This document shows positions 63,891 to 64,000 of a stretch of DNA of 64,000 bases, piece after piece. Position 1 is the first letter of the stretch, and every line of letters starts with the position of its first letter. This DNA is from Solea solea (taxonomy: Eukaryota > Chordata > Actinopteri > Pleuronectiformes > Soleidae). Location of the stretch: assembly GCF_958295425.1 (NCBI RefSeq), contig NC_081149.1:10855654-10919653 (forward strand). Direction: 5' to 3'. Made by a program: the position numbers and the translations under genes. The notes beneath the pieces are model-generated. The model was given only the letters and a program-made list of their open reading frames with translations, made no database searches and was not told where the DNA came from.

Positions 63891-64000
63891 ATCCTGACTC
63901 CTCACTTTTTAAAAAAAATACTTTTACGTCTAAAACTTAAGTACATTTTATATCAGAAAATTACTTTTGATACTTAAGTACAGTAAATGTCATATACTTT

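Larger units (their letters stand above)
58126..64000. other. Intergenic region, no gene recognised
   Basis: No exon with splice context or protein motif seen on either strand. Contains microsatellites, a hAT MITE (63549-63743), a SINE (63765-63890) and two stretches of unusually non-repetitive sequence (58475-58680, 60830-60960) that could be conserved non-coding elements. Confidence 0.55.

Overview
The window is nuclear DNA of a ray-finned fish, most likely a percomorph teleost. The evidence is two vertebrate-type multi-exon genes with GT-AG introns, long CA/GT and TA microsatellites, tRNA-derived SINEs and hAT/Kolobok-type DNA transposons of kinds common in fish. No prokaryotic feature was seen. 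Both protein genes lie on the + strand.

Positions 1-7560 hold the 3' part of a transmembrane mucin of the mucin-13 type (EGF, SEA, two EGF-like segments, membrane span, cytoplasmic tail). Its first exon or exons lie left of the window. The large exon 236-1930 carries 27 tandem copies of a 13-residue Thr-rich repeat. All twelve exons found join in one frame to a stop at 6717-6719, and a poly(A) signal lies at 7538. Positions 7561 to about 16750 are intergenic, with microsatellites, transposon remnants and a SINE.

Positions 16750-39960 hold a complete MAGUK gene, mpp3. A probable non-coding first exon ends at 17043. Eighteen coding exons (23401-37478) join without a frame break to 585 codons, the length of human MPP3, in the order L27-L27-PDZ-SH3-HOOK-guanylate-kinase-like. 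Its introns contain a Kolobok-like element with a THAP-type reading frame and other repeats, plus one stretch that could be a cassette exon.

Positions 40057-58125 are the most unusual part: about 18 kb of a 38-bp minisatellite, interrupted seven times by a nearly invariant cassette of roughly 300 bp, each carrying an intact tRNA-Cys(GCA) gene on the - strand. Two adjacent 5,373-bp blocks, each with two tRNA genes, are almost identical. The right third carries two hAT-type insertions with clear 8-bp target duplications. The array starts only about 110 bp beyond the mpp3 poly(A) signal and its tRNA genes point toward mpp3. Positions 58126-64000 show no gene, only microsatellites, a hAT MITE, a SINE and possible conserved non-coding sequence.

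The two protein genes have no evident functional link: one is a mucosal surface mucin, the other a polarity/synapse scaffold. Exon boundaries were read by eye from splice consensus, phase and protein continuity. Family assignments rest on recognised motifs, not on a database search.
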